Shown here: positions 1-13,144 of the stretch, in pieces
Numbering within the stretch: position 1 is the first letter of the stretch
How the letters are laid out: the number at the start of each line of letters is the position of its first letter
Source: an uncultured Bacillota bacterium
GTDB lineage: Bacteria > Bacillota > Clostridia > Oscillospirales > Oscillospiraceae
Assembly (NCBI GenBank): GCA_947383275.1
Contig: CANDCW010000002.1
Coordinates: forward strand, 1 to 64,000
Direction: 5' to 3'
DNA: 64,000 nt
Translations under genes and position numbers: made by a program
The notes under the pieces: model-generated
Told to the model about the DNA's origin: nothing
The model's input: the letters and a program-made list of their open reading frames with translations, nothing else
The model's database searches: none

Positions 1-4939
<4,939 letters not shown>

Positions 4940-5186
4940 GCTGAAAAATCAACTCGCTTTCTTCAGAATTGACGGTTGGCTGTCACTTTTATGGGCCGTA
5001 TTTTGGGAAAACAGGGAAAAATTGCCGTCAGTTTGCACAAACCGGGGGAGAAAAACGGGGATGATACGCTCGAATGCGTGGGCGTTTTTCTTGCCCCCGC
5101 TCTTGCCAATCTCCTAAGGGTGTGCTACACTGACATCGTAAACATGGGAAAGTGTCCAGGGATGTAAGAGGACATAAAATCATTTT
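4940..5186 (-). promoter_or_regulatory. Long untranslated leader of rpoBC
   Basis: About 240 bases separate the rpoB promoter from its start codon, and no gene is visible here on either strand. Read on the minus strand it contains a small GGGC/GCCC hairpin (around 5080-5097) and a long-range TGACGG/CCGTCA pairing (4970-4975 with 5025-5030). No terminator with a T-run and no recognised riboswitch or ribosomal-protein site is seen. The SD near the ATG is poor. A plus-strand promoter-like sequence lies at 5103-5131. Confidence 0.5.
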
Positions 5187-5215
5187 ATTCTACCATAATT
5201 AGGATGGGCTGTCAA
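5187..5215 (-). promoter_or_regulatory. Sigma-A type promoter for rpoBC
   Basis: On the minus strand TTGACA (5215-5210), a 17-base spacer and TAGAAT (5192-5187). This is a near-consensus vegetative promoter placed just after the terminator of the upstream hydrolase gene, so rpoBC is an independent transcription unit. Confidence 0.8.
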
Positions 5216-5235
5216 GGCCAATCCTATTTTTTTAT

Positions 5236-5274
5236 AAAAAAGCCGCTCCCCGCCTGCGTACAGACGGGGAGCGG
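5236..5274 (-). terminator. Rho-independent terminator of the NlpC/P60 gene
   Basis: On the minus strand a 10-bp GC stem (CCGCTCCCCG with CGGGGAGCGG, 5265-5274 and 5243-5252) is followed by a T-run (CTTTTTT). It ends the hydrolase transcript just before the rpoB promoter. Confidence 0.9.
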
Positions 5275-5295
5275 TACAATTATGTATCAATGCAA

Positions 5296-6222
5296 TCAGA
5301 CGATTCGGCGGCCGCCTACAAAGCCAGTGGTATAGTAAGCGTCAGACATACGGCTGATAATAACGCCTACCTTGGAGGTAGAAGCGTGGATGAACTGGTT
5401 GTTGCCAATGTACAAGCCCACATGGCTGGCGCGCTTGCTGGAACTACCCTTTTTGAAGATGACCAGGTCGCCGGGCTGAAGTTCGCTTCTGGAGACGGCA
5501 ACGCCGTTATCCAGCTGGTCGGAGGCGGAGCGGTTGAGCTTATAGCCGAACTGCTTGTACACATAGGAGGTGAAGCCGGAGCAGTCAAAGCCGCTGGGGG
5601 AGCTGCCGCCGTAGACATAGCGGTAACCCAGGAACTGAAGGGCGTAGTCGGCAATCTCCTGACCCTTGGTGGAGTTTTGAGCCTCGGCGGCGTCCACTTC
5701 CTTCACGTAGTCGCCGCAGACATACCCTGTTTCAATCTGATACCAGCCGTCCAGCACATCTACCACCTCGGCGGTCCGCCCGACGGACAGCTGCCCCACC
5801 TTGTCATAGTCGGTGCTGGGGCCAGTGCGGATGTTCAGGGGGCCCTGGAGAACCTTGATGTACATAACGTCCGCCAACTGGTCGGTAGGGGCGGCGTTGG
5901 ACTGGGCCGCAGGAACGGCGGCAGGGGCTGCGGCGGGCGCCTCGCCGTCTTCAGTGACGATAAGATAGTCGGCGGAAACGTAGCCCTCCATATCCTTGTA
6001 GGAGACGTGGTACCACCCGGCGTCAGGCTGGTCAATAACATTCACCTGGGAGTTGTGGGGCAGTTTGGTTAGCACGGCGCTGTCGGTGCTGGCCTGGGAC
6101 CGCAACCGGAGAGTGCTGCCCTCGGTGTTGACAGTGCCGGTAGCGGCCAGTGCGGGGGTAACCAGGGAAGCGGTCAGCAGCAGGCCGGCGGTGAGGCGGG
6201 AAACAGTGTGCTTGAAATTCAT
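5296..6222 (-). CDS. Secreted SH3b-SH3b-NlpC/P60 peptidoglycan endopeptidase
   Basis: A 308-residue exported cell-wall hydrolase, expected to cleave peptide stems of peptidoglycan. Residues 1 to about 27 are a classic signal peptide ending in TPALAATG. Two bacterial SH3 wall-binding repeats follow at about 28-90 and 114-175. The C-terminal NlpC/P60 domain (about 185-308) has the catalytic Cys214 (FDCSGF), His267 (SHVGLYIG) and third polar residue His279 (FIHAS). The ATG at 6222 has a strong AGGAGG upstream. It is monocistronic, with a terminator downstream. Its upstream region carries TGTAAC and TGTTAC elements (6269-6284) resembling the WalR-like sites of the next gene. WalRK classically controls such hydrolases in Bacillus, but the spacing here (four bases) is not ideal. 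Confidence 0.92.
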   Translation of the reverse strand: MNFKHTVSRLTAGLLLTASLVTPALAATGTVNTEGSTLRLRSQASTDSAVLTKLPHNSQVNVIDQPDAGWYHVSYKDMEGYVSADYLIVTEDGEAPAAAPAAVPAAQSNAAPTDQLADVMYIKVLQGPLNIRTGPSTDYDKVGQLSVGRTAEVVDVLDGWYQIETGYVCGDYVKEVDAAEAQNSTKGQEIADYALQFLGYRYVYGGSSPSGFDCSGFTSYVYKQFGYKLNRSASDQLDNGVAVSRSELQPGDLVIFKKGSSSKRASHVGLYIGNNQFIHASTSKVGVIISRMSDAYYTTGFVGGRRIV

Positions 6223-6290
6223 ATTGACGTCCTCCTATATCTGTGACAGACGGCTTATCTACGGTAAGGTATCCAATTTGTAACCTTTTG

Positions 6291-6581
6291 TTACTTTCCG
6301 GACAGTGCCCGGTCCAGCCAGACGGCGGCCACGTCCATGGCGGCGTAGAGGCTGTCCTTTTCACTCTTTTTGACCACCCGGTCCCGGCTCTTTAGATCGG
6401 GGTCAGTAAGCTGAAGCTGGACGGAAACTTTGTCCGCAACAGACAAATCGCCTTGATTTTTGGAGGAAAGGACTTGGAGCATGATGATGTACTTTTCAGC
6501 CATAGTCCCGTAGTAAATGAGATTGTCTTTCCGGCGCAGGGGGTGCCCCTTATAGGAAAGAGGAAGGTTTTCGCTTGCCAT
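6291..6581 (-). CDS. Small conserved-type protein of unknown function
   Basis: A 96-residue soluble-looking protein, not recognised. It is rich in charged residues, has no signal peptide or membrane segment, and ends MDVAAVWLDRALSGK. The ATG at 6581 is chosen because GAGGAGG lies 6 bases upstream; an in-frame start 54 bases earlier lacks this. A near-perfect promoter with a triple WalR-like repeat lies in front (6615-6652). It sits directly upstream of the NlpC/P60 hydrolase on the same strand with a 68-base gap. A link to cell-wall homeostasis is inference from the regulatory sites only. Confidence 0.75.
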   Translation of the reverse strand: MASENLPLSYKGHPLRRKDNLIYYGTMAEKYIIMLQVLSSKNQGDLSVADKVSVQLQLTDPDLKSRDRVVKKSEKDSLYAAMDVAAVWLDRALSGK

Positions 6582-6614
6582 AATATGCCTCCTCAAAAAT
6601 TGGTAACTGAAAAC

Positions 6615-6642
6615 TGTAACCGAATTGTAACACAATTGTTAC
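6615..6642 (+). promoter_or_regulatory. Triple WalR-like box (TGTAAC N5 TGTAAC N5 TGTTAC)
   Basis: Three hexamers at 6615-6620, 6626-6631 and 6637-6642 are spaced by exactly five bases (11-bp period). This is the known WalR/YycF pattern TGT(A/T)A(N)-N5-TGT(A/T)A(N). The array covers the -10 and spacer of the minus-strand promoter, a position that would favour repression. No walRK genes are in the window. Confidence 0.55.
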
Positions 6643-6652
6643 CGTTTGTCAA
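6624..6652 (-). promoter_or_regulatory. Sigma-A type promoter of the 96-residue protein gene
   Basis: On the minus strand TTGACA (6652-6647), a 17-base spacer and TACAAT (6629-6624). The spacer and -10 element are overlaid by the TGTAAC repeats described separately. Confidence 0.8.
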
Positions 6653-6731
6653 ACCCTTTCCGCCAATTTTCTCCGGGAAATTTTTCCGAAACCATGAGGA
6701 CCGCCGGGCAGGGCGCTCCTCGGGAAAACAG

Positions 6732-8138
6732 CTATACTTCGGGGTGCCGCCCCTCGGTGGACAGATAGGCGGGACCGTTGCTGTGGACTTTGGCGAAAGC
6801 GCGGCGCCGGACTACCAGCATAAGGAAGAGAAAATGGAACAAGGCGGTGATGGTCCAGGTGACGGGGTAGGACATATAAAGGCAGGCGGGGGTGTGGTAG
6901 ATGGGGAATACGGTGGCCACCCACAGCAGCCGCAGGCCGCAGGCGCCCACAATGGAGGTGACCATGGGAATGACCGAGCTGCCCAATCCCCGCAGCACGC
7001 CCACCAGGGTGTCCATGATGCCGCAAATGAAATAGGGGCAGCAGATATATTCCATCCGTATCAGGGCCTGGATAACTACGTCGGGTTCGCCGGGGGCATA
7101 AATGCCGGCTAGCGGTGTGCCGAACAGATAGGCCAGGTTGCCACAGACGATTCCAAAGAGGGCCGCAAACAGGACGCACAGTCGGGCCACCTTGTCTACC
7201 CGGTCACACTTGGCAGCGCCGTAGTTCTGGCCCACGAAGGAAATAGCGGCCTGGTAAAAGGCGTTCATGGAGACATAGACAAAGCCCTCGATGTTGGAGC
7301 CAGCGGAGGAGCCCGCCACCAGAACCGGGTCGTTGAAGGAGTTGAGGGAGGACTGAATGACTACGTTGGACAGGGAGAACACCACGCCCTGGAACCCGGC
7401 GGGCAGCCCCACCTTTAAAATTTGAACGACCACTTTTTTCTTGAAGCCAAGCTGCTTTAAGTCCAGGTGGAGGGGGCCTGATTCCTTCATCATGCACCGC
7501 ACGACCAGAAACGCGGAGATGTACTGGGCGATGATGGTGGCCAGCGCCACACCAGCCACATCAAGGTTGCAGCCGATGACAAAAACCAGATTCAGAATTA
7601 CATTGACCACACCCGCAAGGGTAAGGAAATACAGCGGCCGCTGGGTGTCGCCCTGGGCCCGGAGAATGGCTGCGCCGAAGTTATAGATCAAATTGGCGGG
7701 CATTCCGAAGAAATAGATGCGTAAGTACACAGTGGCCAGGTCGATCACGTCGGTGGGGGAGGACATCCATTCCAGCAGCTGGCGAACCATCACCACGCCG
7801 AAGATCATCATCACCACGCCGCTGGTCAAGGCCAGCGCCATGGCGGTGTGGACGCTCTGGCGCACATTGTCGTGCCGGCCGGCGCCCAGATCCCGGGACA
7901 CCACCACGTTAGTGCCTACCGACAAGCCCACAAATAGGTTAATCATCAGATTAATGAGGGAAGTGTTGGAGCCTACCGCCGCCAACGCTTCCTTCCCGGC
8001 GAACCGGCCCACCACCACCACATCTGCGGCGTTAAACAGCAGCTGGAGCAGGCTGGAAGCCATCAGAGGCAGGGCGAAAAGCAAAATCTTGTCGGCCAGA
8101 GATCCGTTGCACATATCAATGCTGTGTTTTTTCTTCAC
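6732..8138 (-). CDS. MATE family multidrug/sodium antiporter
   Basis: A 468-residue inner-membrane exporter of the MATE superfamily, expected to couple Na+ or H+ entry to drug or metabolite export. The sequence shows about 12 hydrophobic segments in two homologous halves. Typical features are LPLMASSLLQLLFNAADVV near the N-terminus and a second-half FVGQNYGA block. A GTG at 8138 is the likely start because MKKKHSIDMCNGSLADKIL matches the usual N-terminus; GGGGA lies about 10 bases upstream. A weak promoter (8200-8228) precedes it. It is transcribed in the same direction as the restriction cassette upstream, but a 160-base gap separates them and its composition matches the chromosome rather than the cassette. 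Substrate cannot be read from sequence. Confidence 0.93.
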   Translation of the reverse strand: MKKKHSIDMCNGSLADKILLFALPLMASSLLQLLFNAADVVVVGRFAGKEALAAVGSNTSLINLMINLFVGLSVGTNVVVSRDLGAGRHDNVRQSVHTAMALALTSGVVMMIFGVVMVRQLLEWMSSPTDVIDLATVYLRIYFFGMPANLIYNFGAAILRAQGDTQRPLYFLTLAGVVNVILNLVFVIGCNLDVAGVALATIIAQYISAFLVVRCMMKESGPLHLDLKQLGFKKKVVVQILKVGLPAGFQGVVFSLSNVVIQSSLNSFNDPVLVAGSSAGSNIEGFVYVSMNAFYQAAISFVGQNYGAAKCDRVDKVARLCVLFAALFGIVCGNLAYLFGTPLAGIYAPGEPDVVIQALIRMEYICCPYFICGIMDTLVGVLRGLGSSVIPMVTSIVGACGLRLLWVATVFPIYHTPACLYMSYPVTWTITALFHFLFLMLVVRRRAFAKVHSNGPAYLSTEGRHPEV

Positions 8139-8199
8139 GATGCGTAATTCCCCTTTAAAAACACACTTTTTTGAAGCCAGACTATCTTACTACAAGAAA

Positions 8200-8228
8200 A
8201 GGGTATGGTCTAGTACCAAAATGTACAA
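8200..8228 (-). promoter_or_regulatory. Possible promoter of the MATE gene
   Basis: On the minus strand TTGTAC (8228-8223), a 17-base spacer and TACCCT (8205-8200). The -35 is fair and the -10 poor. It lies about 60 bases upstream of the GTG start. Confidence 0.4.
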
Positions 8229-8298
8229 ATAATGGGAAGGTATTTTGTTCCTGCGGCACCGCAGTTCCATATAACAGGAGGGGATGAAGCACGCGCTT

Positions 8299-9555
8299 TC
8301 ATTGTGCTCCGCCGGTTTTTTGAATGGCGCGTTCCACCAGCCGTGCCAATTGGCTGATATCCTTTGCGTTGCGCTGAACGGTTCTTGACATCATCCATTT
8401 CAGATCGAGCAGTACGCCCTGCAACCGCTCGTAGGAAGCGCCGGAACTTTTCCAATCCCCCCGCGCCTCACCGATGTGCAGCATGTGTTCTGATGTGGGG
8501 AAAACCGGTCCTTTTTGATTGAAGGGCATCAAAAAAACGTTGTAAACAGAGGGCGTTCGGCCATTTTTATCTTTGAATTTAGGATCGGTGGCCACATATT
8601 CTCCATATGTAATCTGCTTATGGATGGAGGAGGTGGTGGGGAGATCCGCGGGATCCCCGCTGCCGCCGTAGCGGTAATATTTGGCGTCCAGAATAAATAT
8701 CGTTTCACCGTCCCGCATGATCGTATCCGGTTCAAGGGGCGGTTTTACGTGTCTGCCGCCGGCGCCTAAATACCACGATGTTCTTGGAAAATAGAAGCTT
8801 TTGTTGCCGATACCAAAATTGAAGTCAATCAGCCGTTCCCAGACGTACTCAAAGTGGTCTGTTCCATAGAAAAATTCCGCGGTCCGGCCGTTCCTGCCGA
8901 TGTATTGAATCATGTCAATCATGCCCAAAAACAGTGCCTTGTTGTTGTCATTGTTTTCGCTGCGGAGCCGCTCCCTCAGCGCCGCGACGAAGCGCTTTTC
9001 ATGAAACAGGACGGATGGCTTTTGCGCCTTTCTGGCTGGAAACAGGAAGCCGATCTTCTGATAGGCCTCCTCTACGCAAAATTCGTTTATCTTTGTAATA
9101 AAGCTAGATGAGCTGGCTTTGGATTTCCGCGCGGCGGCAGTCAGGTAGATAAACGAGTCATCCTGCGGATAAGCCCTCTGAGTTTTGATTGTCCTCGGCC
9201 AACTCTTGGGCCCGCAGCCATTTGCCGTGTAGAAAGACTCATTTTCTGTGTAATAGCCTCTGCGGTAATATTCGGTAAGAACGGTCAGATAAGCTTGAAT
9301 AGGAAAGCTGACGGCCTTGGGGGCAGGAAGCGAAATCTGTGGAAACGGCCCCTCATGCGCGCCGGAAAAGCGAGTCAATACCCGTATCAGCAATTGGATG
9401 TCGTTCTTTTGCGCAAGGCCGGTTTGGCCAAGACGGTAACAAATTGGAAAATGAACTTCGATCCGCCCCCCGTCGGAACGAATTCCTACAAAGGTATCCG
9501 TGCCTCGGTTTGTTGTTACATGGCACTTATATAAAGGCATTGATTCTTTTTCCAT
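8299..9555 (-). CDS. LlaJI-family restriction endonuclease subunit (R2-like)
   Basis: A 418-residue protein recognised as a LlaJI-type nuclease subunit (the family of R2.LlaJI and B. subtilis YdjA of BsuMI). It would cut unmethylated DNA together with the McrB-like motor. The PD-(D/E)XK-like core is visible near residues 280-310 as EPDTIMRDGETIFILDAKYYR, shown here as EPDTIMRDG followed by FILDAKYYR: a Glu/Asp, then D-x-K. The ATG at 9555 follows the upstream motor gene by 11 bases and has AAGGAGCG upstream. It is the last gene of the five-gene cassette. No clear terminator is seen after it, only a small CTGCG/CGCAG hairpin at 8254-8267 without a T-run. Family assignment is from pattern recall and strong gene context. 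Confidence 0.85.
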   Translation of the reverse strand: MEKESMPLYKCHVTTNRGTDTFVGIRSDGGRIEVHFPICYRLGQTGLAQKNDIQLLIRVLTRFSGAHEGPFPQISLPAPKAVSFPIQAYLTVLTEYYRRGYYTENESFYTANGCGPKSWPRTIKTQRAYPQDDSFIYLTAAARKSKASSSSFITKINEFCVEEAYQKIGFLFPARKAQKPSVLFHEKRFVAALRERLRSENNDNNKALFLGMIDMIQYIGRNGRTAEFFYGTDHFEYVWERLIDFNFGIGNKSFYFPRTSWYLGAGGRHVKPPLEPDTIMRDGETIFILDAKYYRYGGSGDPADLPTTSSIHKQITYGEYVATDPKFKDKNGRTPSVYNVFLMPFNQKGPVFPTSEHMLHIGEARGDWKSSGASYERLQGVLLDLKWMMSRTVQRNAKDISQLARLVERAIQKTGGAQ

Positions 9556-9566
9556 ACAACGCTCCT

Positions 9567-10949
9567 TTATCCATCTGGATTGAGCCTGAAGATGTCATCT
9601 ATAAAGATGCTGAAGCGGTTGTCTCCCTGCGCCGCTTCAAAGGCGTGGATAAGCTTTTCCAGGCTGTCATATTCACGTTTGAACACTTCGTCCCTCGTAA
9701 ATTTAAACGCGTCGTCCCACAAATACTTGAGCACCTTTTCCGGGAAGCTGTGATTTCTGTCGTCGGCCTCCTCCTGCGTCATATGGTCTGAGGCGGTGTG
9801 GAACCTTAAATCGTCCTGCGTAACAAAATACGCGCCAAGCCGCTTGTCCTCGGATGACGTCATGCCGGCGTTTTTCGCAAGGATCAAGTCGTTGATTGCG
9901 GTGTGAAACGCCGCCCATTTGATGCTTGTGTCGAGGACGTTCTTTTGCGCGAGTTTGGATTTATGCACGTCATTTTCAACCATGCGCATGTTCCACCTCC
10001 TTTGAAACGCGGTATCGAGGGTAAATACGTTCTGGTCTGATGTGTTCATGGTGGCGATAATGGACAAATTTGATGGCAGCTTGATTGTATGTTCCGTCTG
10101 GCCGTGGAGATATACTTTGCCCGCTATATCCGCGTTGGTTATTTCATGCGTGCCGCTGCCGTCCTCGTTTCTGTCGAGCAGATGGAAGATATCGCCAAAA
10201 ATGGCCGGGGCGTTTCCGCGGTTAATCTCCTCTATCACAAGGCAGTACTTTTTCTCAGGATTGTTGTAAGCGTCCGACAAAATACGCGTGAACAGTCCCG
10301 GAGAAAATTCATACCGGATTTTTCCAGTACTTGTGTCCGTGAGGGGAAGGATCTGGCCGGCAAAATCGCCATAGGTGTAATCTGGATGGAACACGACGCG
10401 CTCAACGGCGCCGGCGCCTTTACAGTACTTGACCGTGACGGTGAAACTCTTGCCGCAGCCGGGAACCCCGTACAGCAGCACATTGGCGCCGCCTTTCAAT
10501 CGTTTGGATTCGTCGATTGCGTACCGCTGCCGATATTCGGCGTCCGGCGTTTTTGGGCCGAATTCCTCCATGCACTGAGAGAGCATGGCAGTTACGATTT
10601 TGTGGTACTGTTCTTCGGTAATCGGGAACAGGGACTCAGTCTGTTCATGGGACAGCACTGTATGCTTCACATCGTCGTCCACCGCCTCCAGCGAAGGGCC
10701 AGCGGCGCTTTCAAATACCTTTTCAATGACGCATGAGCTGCCCTCCGCCGGCTCTTTGGCCTGGAACAGATAGGCAAACATTTTTTTGCCGTTGGAAATG
10801 TATCCGGCGATTCTGTCCCCGGGACGCAAGCCGCTCAAAGGCGCGGTTTGCCCTCTTACCGCGAATGAAATTTTAAAATCATTTCCATGCCCGATGAGGG
10901 AAAAGGTTTTAATGCCTTCCTCTATAATCATGATGTAACATTTGTTCAT
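9567..10949 (-). CDS. McrB-like AAA+ GTPase/ATPase, restriction motor (R1-like)
   Basis: A 460-residue motor of the McrB clade. Walker A is GVPGCGKS, Walker B is CLVIEEINRGN, and the sensor block TMNTSDQ is followed by LDTAFQRRWN, the McrB hallmark. Residues 1 to about 85 form a separate small domain with a GLRPGDRIAGYI segment, which resembles PUA/EVE-like folds (inference). I place the start at ATG 10949, eight bases after GGAAGGA; a TTG 24 bases earlier is also in frame but lacks a site. The gene begins five bases after the stop of the 222-residue gene. It is predicted to translocate or remodel DNA for the nuclease encoded next. In LlaJI the equivalent protein carries a B3-like recognition domain; here that domain is not at the N-terminus. 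Confidence 0.9.
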   Translation of the reverse strand: MNKCYIMIIEEGIKTFSLIGHGNDFKISFAVRGQTAPLSGLRPGDRIAGYISNGKKMFAYLFQAKEPAEGSSCVIEKVFESAAGPSLEAVDDDVKHTVLSHEQTESLFPITEEQYHKIVTAMLSQCMEEFGPKTPDAEYRQRYAIDESKRLKGGANVLLYGVPGCGKSFTVTVKYCKGAGAVERVVFHPDYTYGDFAGQILPLTDTSTGKIRYEFSPGLFTRILSDAYNNPEKKYCLVIEEINRGNAPAIFGDIFHLLDRNEDGSGTHEITNADIAGKVYLHGQTEHTIKLPSNLSIIATMNTSDQNVFTLDTAFQRRWNMRMVENDVHKSKLAQKNVLDTSIKWAAFHTAINDLILAKNAGMTSSEDKRLGAYFVTQDDLRFHTASDHMTQEEADDRNHSFPEKVLKYLWDDAFKFTRDEVFKREYDSLEKLIHAFEAAQGDNRFSIFIDDIFRLNPDG

Positions 10950-10953
10950 TGCC

Positions 10954-11622
10954 TTATCCTTCCGCCATTTCAATCAATGAGTAATAGTAGGTCTTCATTC
11001 TGCCCAAGCGCTTTCCGTCATCCAGAACCTCAATGTATTCCTGGTAGGAATAACCGCCGAGGATGCTTTGTCCGTTGATTTGCAAATCGTAGAAAGGCGT
11101 TTCTCTCGGCGAAGTTACTTTTTTTCTTCGATTTTCCACAAATCGGACCAGCAGAGTTTCCGGCTTCCCGTCCACTGAGACATCCAGTTTATAACCGGAA
11201 TCATGGGCATATGGGGAAATTTTCGCTGGGGTAAGAATCTCAACATGTTTGCTGTTTTTCTGAAATATGATTGCGTTTCGGGGATAAAAATCTATGGTGT
11301 ATTGGATGCCGGACGCGTCCTCAATGCGTTCAATCAGTATTTCATCGCCCACCTTTGCGCCCACCATTTTATAATATCGCCCTAAGCCGGATATGCGCTC
11401 CTGTTTGTTTTGCCCAGTCTGCACATACATTATGTTTGAATTTTCCGGAGTAAACAGCGTTCCGGTTTTCCTGTCGTAGATCTCCAGCGCCTGCCTGTTT
11501 ACAAACATATCTGACAGGTTGACCTCATTGGGGATTGCAATATAGGAGTCTTTTGTGACGCCTAAGTTCAACTCCGTGGCGTTGAGCCGTTTGATAAAAC
11601 TATGGATTTTCACGCTGCTCAC
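10954..11622 (-). CDS. Restriction-cassette protein, possible stand-alone B3-like DNA-recognition subunit
   Basis: A 222-residue protein in the slot occupied by ydiR in B. subtilis BsuMI. I do not recognise a firm domain. It is predicted mostly beta, with a central KTGTLFTPENSN...GRYYKMVGAKVGDEI stretch (about residues 50-95) that recalls the B3/EcoRII-N effector fold found in restriction enzymes. That is inference. It starts at GTG 11622, overlapping the end of the second methyltransferase by 23 bases (a second GTG at 11613 is possible), and ends five bases before the McrB-like gene. Translational coupling on both sides says it belongs to the restriction machinery. The hypothesis is that it supplies sequence specificity to the motor/nuclease pair. 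Confidence 0.8.
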   Translation of the reverse strand: MSSVKIHSFIKRLNATELNLGVTKDSYIAIPNEVNLSDMFVNRQALEIYDRKTGTLFTPENSNIMYVQTGQNKQERISGLGRYYKMVGAKVGDEILIERIEDASGIQYTIDFYPRNAIIFQKNSKHVEILTPAKISPYAHDSGYKLDVSVDGKPETLLVRFVENRRKKVTSPRETPFYDLQINGQSILGGYSYQEYIEVLDDGKRLGRMKTYYYSLIEMAEG

Positions 11623-13144
11623 CTGCCTGCTCTAAAATTTGTCGAACAACTTGCGCAATGCCTCTGGCCATTATAACGGGCACGGCGTTTCCGATTTGGG
11701 TATACGTTTTGAGATATGGCCCAAGGAATAAATAGTCATCCGGAAAAGACTGCGCTCTTGCCGCTTCTCTGGGGGTAAGGGCCCTGGCCTGCGTGGGATG
11801 TATGTGGGAGTGGCAATCCGAACGCAAGTGAGCGGTAATGGTACGGCAGGGCCTGTCCGCATACAAACGGAAATATTTGTCCTTAAACTTATCATTGCGG
11901 TGCGCGTATGGCATAATATCTGCAATGCACGCGCTGGTCGCATCATCGCCTTGCGCCATTCTGCCGTATATTTCATGGTTCAACAGGCTGCAATACCTGG
12001 CTTTATGGTTAAAGACAAGCGGAATTTCCCTGCCTTGATTTATCAGCCGCAGATAACCGTTCTCCGCACCGGTATATGGATTGACGTCGATTTTTTTGCC
12101 GCCTTCTTCGGTGTCCACTTCGCCCACATTCATAGCATGCGGGGGTTCCAATTCCCGGACGCCCTCCAATGCGTCCTTGAGGATATAGCGGGCCCTGTGG
12201 GCGGTGTAATTTGAAATCAGGTCAAAAACAGTTTCCGGCCTGAGGTCAAGGGCCGCCGATATATCGTTTCTTACGGCAATGTATAGCAGCCTCTCCCTGC
12301 TCTGAGCAACAGAAAAATCCACAGAATTGAGCAATTTGTAAGCGACACGGTAGGTGTATGTGTTGCCGTTTTTGTTAACAGAGATCGCTTCATAATCTTC
12401 TACCACTTGTCCGGCGACTTTCAGCATCCCCTTTACGTTTTCCATAATTACGATTTTAGGCGTGAGCCGTGCAACGCAAATCAAGAAATATTTGTACAGC
12501 TCGTTTCGCGGGTCGTCAATGATTCGGTGATGCTTATTTGCGGAGCTGAAACCCTGGCAGGGCGGGCCGCCGATGACCACATCCACCTCGTCCGCTACGG
12601 ATTGTTCAATGTATTGTGACAGCTGGCGAATGTCGCCGCAGATGATTTGCGGGGAGGGAATCTCCATGTGGTTATATTTGTATGTCTCAGTACACAAGCG
12701 ATCCAGGTCGTTGGCAAGCAAAGTTTTGAAACCCACCTGCTGGAAGCCTAAGCTGAAGCCGCCTGCCCCGCAGAACAAATCGACGAGGGTAAAGGCGTTC
12801 CTGCTCTTCTCGTAATGTTGTCTTTCCGCCCTGGACTTGTTGCTCAACCGCTCTACAAATGGGCGCAAAAGCGCTTCGTTTTCAAGCACATATGCCACAG
12901 CCTCCATAAACTGCTCAAATTTCTTTGACTTTAGGAAATTATTTAAGTCACGCAGTTCTCCCTGAGCGGATATAAGCCCCATGTCAATCATCTCCTCCAC
13001 GCAGAGGCTTTGGTTGATTTGAGGGGGCTGTAAATTGTATTTTTTGGCGGCAGAAGCGACTGTTTTCATATAAATATCAATTTTTTCTTTGAAAAAACTT
13101 TTGTCAGGATTCGATTGCAATGCTGTTACATTCCTGAATATCAT
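11600..13144 (-). CDS. DNA (cytosine-5) methyltransferase, second of the pair
   Basis: A 514-residue C5-cytosine methyltransferase. Residues 1 to about 115 are an N-terminal extension of unknown role. The catalytic core then begins with motif I (LVDLFCGAGGFSLGF). It continues with motif IV containing the catalytic Cys (GGPPCQGFSSANK), motif VI (MENVKGML), motif VIII (AQSRERLLYIAV), motif IX (TPREAARAQSFPDDY) and motif X (QIGNAVP). It transfers methyl from S-adenosylmethionine to cytosine and protects the host site from the co-encoded nuclease. ATG 13144 overlaps the first methyltransferase by 41 bases. Paired C5 enzymes are expected when the target is asymmetric, as in LlaJI, or as in BsuMI. 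The recognition sequence cannot be read from here. Confidence 0.95.
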   Translation of the reverse strand: MIFRNVTALQSNPDKSFFKEKIDIYMKTVASAAKKYNLQPPQINQSLCVEEMIDMGLISAQGELRDLNNFLKSKKFEQFMEAVAYVLENEALLRPFVERLSNKSRAERQHYEKSRNAFTLVDLFCGAGGFSLGFQQVGFKTLLANDLDRLCTETYKYNHMEIPSPQIICGDIRQLSQYIEQSVADEVDVVIGGPPCQGFSSANKHHRIIDDPRNELYKYFLICVARLTPKIVIMENVKGMLKVAGQVVEDYEAISVNKNGNTYTYRVAYKLLNSVDFSVAQSRERLLYIAVRNDISAALDLRPETVFDLISNYTAHRARYILKDALEGVRELEPPHAMNVGEVDTEEGGKKIDVNPYTGAENGYLRLINQGREIPLVFNHKARYCSLLNHEIYGRMAQGDDATSACIADIMPYAHRNDKFKDKYFRLYADRPCRTITAHLRSDCHSHIHPTQARALTPREAARAQSFPDDYLFLGPYLKTYTQIGNAVPVIMARGIAQVVRQILEQAGEQRENP

